From Metellina segmentata (Eukaryota > Arthropoda > Arachnida > Araneae > Tetragnathidae), in contig OX375873.1 of NCBI GenBank assembly GCA_947359465.1, forward strand, positions 136,044,899 to 136,108,898: a stretch of DNA of 64,000 nucleotides, read 5' to 3'. Both the position numbers and the translations under genes were made by a program. This document shows positions 59,641-64,000 of this stretch, in pieces. The notes beneath the pieces are model-generated. The model saw only the letters and a list, made by a program, of their open reading frames with translations, had not been told where the DNA came from and did not search any database. Numbering within the stretch: position 1 is the stretch's first letter; each line of letters begins with the position of its first letter.

Positions 59641-60097
59641 CGGTGGTTATAATTAAAGTGGTTCAGAACACTGTTGGGAAAACCAGTGGTCATATGAACG
59701 CCAAATCTGCGTGGTATACATTTCAGAGCTTGGGGAAATGAATGTCGAAAAAAATATATTTTGTTCCGAAAATGACCAATAGGGGAAGCGATGGTGCTGA
59801 GAACAGTCCCTTGTCAAAACATAGTTCAATAAAATGGTTTGGCAGTCGTGATACACATTAATTACGAATTATAAGTGGTATACGCGATCATCCACTGTCA
59901 TATACCTGGAATATGAAATTTAAGTAAGCATTTTGCACAAATGTTCCATACGGCATCAACAAAAAAGACGTCGCTTTGTGTAAATTGTTTAAACACAATT
60001 TGCTAAGAAACACGTTCAAAGCTTTGTGGAAACATTCGGTGATCGCTATAGGACTCCATTTGCCTGACCGAGCTTTATTATTAAAGTTGTTTTACAA

Positions 60098-61125
60098 GAA
60101 TGGCGAAAACTGTGCTGGTGCTCTTCTCTAGAACAGTAAGTTTGAAATCGGTTTGTAAAGGTCCTCTGACAGCATGTGGAATCCGGAGAACGGATATACG
60201 CTTCGAGAAGACTGGAAGCTCCTCATTTCGACCAGGATGAGACCAAAAACCTGTGACAGCGCAATTCGCTGAAGAGGTTGCAACGGCTAGACCAAGTAGA
60301 ATGAGGCAGGAGACAGTATTGCTCGAGGAATAGCAAAACAATTGGATTTGCCCTACGCAACAGTACGAAAATATTTGCGGAAATTTTAGAAAGTCATTCG
60401 TATAAGATCCAGCGTGACAAAGCGTTACAAGGTTCTGATACAGATATGCGTGATACGTTTGCTTTGACATTCCTTGTACGGATGCAGGTAGATGGCAACT
60501 TGCTCTGGAGCATCTTGGAGTGATTATGCATATTTTTCACAGTGGAGCAATAAACACACAAAACAGCCGCATCTGGGCAACGGAAAATCCCCTCCTGTTT
60601 CATCAGATTCTCTTATATTCTCCAAAACTAACTGTTTAGATTGGGTTTACAGCAAGAGCAACATTTCAGACTGTCCCTACTTTTTTGAAAATGTCCATCC
60701 ATAGGGATTAAAGAAAGACCTGTTCAGTTGCTGCACAGTGTTATAGGGACATGTTGCAGAACTTCGTTATTCCTTAGCTCCAACAGTCCTCAGCTTTATC
60801 ATATTCCTGCCAACACGATAGAGAATCTCTCCACATAGGACGTCCTGTTCAACAGTTGTTGCGACAGCATTTTTTGAAAATCGAGAGATCAGTCGCGCAT
60901 TTTCACAAGGGCTCAGATCTGGTGACCCTGTTCACCAGATCTTGTGATTTTTGGCTGTTACCTAAAAAGCATGGTTTATCAGTGTGGTATTCGATTATTC
61001 GAAACCTTGCAGATTTGAAGGTCATCCTGCACACGTGCAACATCACATAAAATCAGTTACGTGCAGTTGTTGAACGCGCCATCACACGGTACCAGTTGTT
61101 GCTTCTTCAACACGGTTGAACACTG
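60098..61125 (+). pseudogene. Tc1/mariner-like transposase relic (DUF4817-type)
   Basis: The + strand in shifting frames gives an N-terminal helix-turn-helix part (CKGPLTACGIRRTDIRFEKT, EEVATARPSRMRQ), then ESHSYKIQRDKALQGSDTDM and TFALTFLVRMQVDGN near 60370-60500. DDE-domain words follow: INTQNSRIWATENPLLF (60545-60600), VWIGFTARATFQTVPTF (60640-60690), QLLRQHFLKIERSVAHF near 60870 and FTRSCDFWLLPKKHG near 60950. Stops and frameshifts are frequent and the second Asp block (QDGAP-type) is not preserved. I recall this family as multicopy in spider genomes. No inverted repeats were located. Confidence 0.6.
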
Positions 61126-61991
61126 CTTATGACTAACCCTTCTTCCCTCCTGAGTTCCAAGTATTCAAAGATGTATCAATTAGATTGACATTTTGTTGTT
61201 TAGGACTATCCATCGCACTGTCATACCACTTACAAATTGCAATTGATAGGCATCACGATTGTAAGGCCATTTAATTGAATTATGCTTTTGCTAGGGACTG
61301 CTCGCAGCGCCAACTCCTCCCCTATAGGTCATTTTCGAAACTAATTTTTTTTTGTCCGTCATTTGTTTCTGCAAGTGCTGTGTGATGAAAATTAAAACCA
61401 TTTATCAAAATAATAAATATCTTAAACTTAATACAACAGAAAAGAGAGAATTTTAAAACAAAATAATAGTTGGCGGGGGAAGGAAATTGTTCTAAAGATA
61501 TAAATTCGTGATTCTCTTTTATTTTTTGATCTCACAGTTTACCACAACTTACTACAAAAAAAATTAAACAGAATTAAAAAACACGAAATTAATTCCAAGC
61601 GACAAAAACAGTAAATATCACTGCACGTGGCTAACGAACACGAGTTTCCATTTCGTTGCAAAATATCGTCTGTCCCCAAAATCAGGAAATAGTCCATGTT
61701 TCTTAAAGAAAATAAATAAGATGAAAAATACAAAAGTATTAGAATTTGAATTCCGTTTTTATAGTTTTTTTTTAAATAATTTATTTTTCAGGTAAAATAA
61801 ACGAAGTAACTGCGATTCTCAATCTATACGTTCCAACTACTCCAAAACTAGGAAATTGTAGTTGATTTAAGTATGGTTACTAAGTTGTTTTAGCATGAAA
61901 CTTACTTAAATGAATACGCAAAGAAATTTGAAAAAATGTATCCACCAAAATAAAATATGATGTAACATGTTTAAAACATTACATTTATATT

Positions 61992-62257
61992 CATATCGCA
62001 CCCCCGGCAAGAAAAGTGGCACAAGTCAAAAAATAAAAATGTTGATGTTATGTCATTGAAAAATATGTATGAGGTGCCCCAGAGTGTTATATTACTATTC
62101 TATAGAATATAATAGAAGTTACCACCATAAATACTTACTTAAAATTTAAAAGTATCGTATGCTATTTCAATGTAAGTTTTATAGTATCCTTCAAGTTAAT
62201 GTTTCTCAAATTCTGCAATTTTGAGTTGTGTCACTTTTCTTGCCGGGGTGCGATATG
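61992..62257. mobile_element. Short element bounded by inverted CATATCGCACCCC boxes
   Basis: CATATCGCACCCCCGGCAAG (continuing AAAAGTGGCACAA) at 61992 and, on the other strand, CATATCGCACCCCGGCAAGA (continuing AAAGTGACACAA) from 62257. About 32 bases match with one substitution and one indel. The interior of about 200 bases has no coding capacity. The related box ATATCGCACCCC occurs at 58479. Confidence 0.6.
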
Positions 62258-62579
62258 TGGAAATCATTTTTTGTGATACTTGTACAGACACAAAATCGAA
62301 CATAGAACTAGATAATGGACTTACGCAACCAAGTTGAGTTACTAAATGTATGCAAGTACTCACAGTAAGCAAAGTTTTATCAGAAAATTTTGAAATAAGC
62401 ATGGTTTGTTCAAAATTGCACAGGGATCAAGGCGAATAAGATTTTTTTCCGATGCGGTTATTAGCAGTGCTGTAGTCGTAAAAAAAAACAAAAAAAAAAC
62501 AGAGGGTATACCATAGGCGCCTGCAGAATTTCTTCCATGGGGAGGCGAAACATGAACTAACTACTTACACTCTCCACAA

Positions 62580-62652
62580 GGAGGGGGGGGGGCAAAAAAT
62601 ATGTACACACACGCTCATACATGTATGTATGTATATATATATATATATATCC
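62580..62652. repeat. Poly(G) run and (TA)n microsatellite
   Basis: A run of about ten G near 62583 and a (TA) tract of about ten units at 62631-62650, with GTATGTATGTA-type words between. Low complexity, error prone in assembly. Confidence 0.7.
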
Positions 62653-62863
62653 ACAAACCAGGGTGTTAACCTCTCTCTTGCCCCTTCCTCCGGGCGTCCA
62701 TATACTCAAAGGACCGGGGAATATGTTCGAATTAATCGAAGTTCAAATTATCGAGAGAAAAATGCCCATATTAATTTTAAGTTTCAGGAAAAAGGGGAGA
62801 ATTGTGGACCTTTGAAGGAACTTCGACCTAAACACAAATTCGTGTTATTGGGAGTTTATTGTA

Positions 62864-63554
62864 TTGGGTCATCCAGAAAGTTCGCGTTTTCAAATCGAAG
62901 CTAGCTTTGTTATTATTACGGTCTTTTCTGCACACACTGCATGTGTTGGGGCATAATTTTTGTTTCACTGCAATGCTAAGAAAGGAGAAATAGAAAGTTC
63001 ATTTTCGTCATATTATGCTCTTTTATTTTGAGGGAGGAAAAAATGCTAGTCAGACTGCTCCTAAAATGTGTGCTGTATATGGACATAGTACTGTTTCTGA
63101 GGCCACAGTTCGAAGGTGGTTTGTTGAATTTTATCGTAGAAATTTCAGCCTCGTAGATGATGCCCGCTCTGGACGACCATTCTCTGTAAACGTGGACCTA
63201 TTAAAAAAAATGCTAGCTAAAAATACACGGTACACAGTTCAGGAACTAGCACGCAATCTAAATATTCCAAAAAGTACAGTTCATGATCATCTGAAGAAGA
63301 TTGTAAATGCAAGCCGCTACGATGTATGTATACACCATACTTTAACACAGCAGAGACTGTTAAACAGCACCTCGATAACTTATTTATAAATATGCCTAAT
63401 GATTTATTTAAAAAAGGAATTTTGCAGCTGCCAGAAAGAAGGCAAAAAGTCAAAGAACAAAATGGGGCTTATGTGATTCAATAAAACTTTCTTATGATTT
63501 TGTACTGCTTCGTTGGTATTTATCTAAAAAAAAACGCGCAGAACTTTCCGGATT
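62864..63554 (+). mobile_element. Internally deleted mariner element, about 0.7 kb
   Basis: TA (62862-62863) precedes TTGGGTCATCCAGAAAGTTC. On the other strand the right end reads AATCCGGAAAGTTCTGCGCG, next to TA at 63555-63556. Full mariners are about 1.3 kb, so roughly half is missing; the missing part is the catalytic centre of the transposase. Confidence 0.75.
63015..63482 (+). pseudogene. mariner transposase, N- and C-terminus only
   Basis: The frame from 63015 reads MLFYFEGGKNASQTAPKMC, then VSEATVRRWFVEFYRRNFS and DDARSGRPFSV: the paired helix-turn-helix DNA-binding half of a mariner transposase, with QELARNLNIPKSTVHDHLKK at about residues 75-95. After LTQQRLL the sequence jumps, and in another frame the C-terminal GILQLPERRQKVKEQNGAYV precedes TAA near 63480. 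The DDD catalytic segment is absent, so no active enzyme is possible. Confidence 0.75.
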
Positions 63555-63556
63555 TA

Positions 63557-64000
63557 TGCGAAGCAAAATATACAGACTAGCATCGAGTGATATTCAAATT
63601 TGAAAAATATTACTACATTAATATTTAACTATGATATAAAATAATTACAGGAAATGTTAAGAGAAAATATTTAAGCACATATAAAGTAGGATGTATTTTT
63701 TTAAAAACAAACTTTAAGGCCTACCTCTATTATTTTCATTAAAATATTTTCCAAAATGCTCCTCTCTGTGTCTCTTTTTATAGCGCATACTTATGATCTA
63801 TTGTCTACTGAAGAGCAATGGTTGGCCAACCAAAAATGTACACATTTTTTCCGATTGAAAGTGTTATATAAGTGGTCCATTTGCATAATTAAACATTTGA
63901 AATAAATAAAGATGATCTCAAATCTCTTACACTGTGTTTTTAAATATACTAAACCAGCGCTCGCATCGGCCGTGCCGTAGAGCATGGTAATATTTCAATT
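63557..64000. other. Right edge, nothing recognised
   Basis: AT-rich DNA; no exon or repeat can be supported before the window ends. Confidence 0.3.

Noticed and set aside
60081..60470. 129-residue antisense frame
   Set aside because: The + strand here reads as a Tc1/mariner-like transposase relic; the antisense frame is its shadow.

Overview
The window is AT-rich eukaryotic nuclear DNA from an animal, most likely an arthropod and possibly an arachnid. It has short coding exons with GT/AG borders, long introns, AATAAA signals and very many DNA transposons, Helitrons and tRNA-derived SINEs. The arthropod/arachnid placement is inference: it rests on the animal-type genes and on Tcb2-like and mariner-like transposases that I recall as abundant in spiders. 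No prokaryotic operon, CRISPR array or functional RNA gene was found.

Three conserved genes are present. (1) The last two coding exons of PSMD8/Rpn12, a 19S proteasome lid subunit, lie on the + strand at 2294-5585; the 5' part is outside the window or unrecognised. (2) A complete PSMC6/Rpt4, a 19S AAA+ ATPase, lies on the - strand at 32089-5675, with 12 coding exons totalling 1206 bases (401 residues plus stop) and every exon phase closing. (3) A complete ZC4H2, a C4H2 zinc-finger protein, lies on the + strand at 32603-42519, with 5 coding exons and 228 residues. PSMD8 and PSMC6 converge tail to tail with only 89 bases between their stop codons. PSMC6 and ZC4H2 are head to head with about 0.5 kb between start codons, so they probably share a promoter region.

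The introns hold most of the structure. A 4.6-kb hAT-like element (9620-14249) sits in one PSMC6 intron and carries a decayed antisense transposase that is itself split by Helitron-like DNA. Another PSMC6 intron holds a nest of transposons (16817-22283): a pogo-type MITE split by a CAGGRTGG-ended element, which contains a Helitron and a hAT element, and the hAT element contains a second pogo-type MITE. Other introns carry a TA-flanked element with repeated internal motifs (24460-25714), a TA-flanked element with a basic-protein relic (28502-30488), SINEs, a Helitron and a TRIM-like LTR element.

From about 42.5 kb to 64 kb I see no conserved host gene. This part is a graveyard of SINEs, MITEs, Helitron ends, a Tcb2-like Tc1 element inserted into a repeat whose uninterrupted copy survives 0.6 kb away, a frameshifted second Tc1/mariner-like transposase, and an internally deleted mariner. 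I found no convincing new functional system. The best leads are the nested insertions, the convergent 19S gene pair, a 46-base near-perfect palindrome, and several terminal-inverted-repeat families that may not be catalogued.
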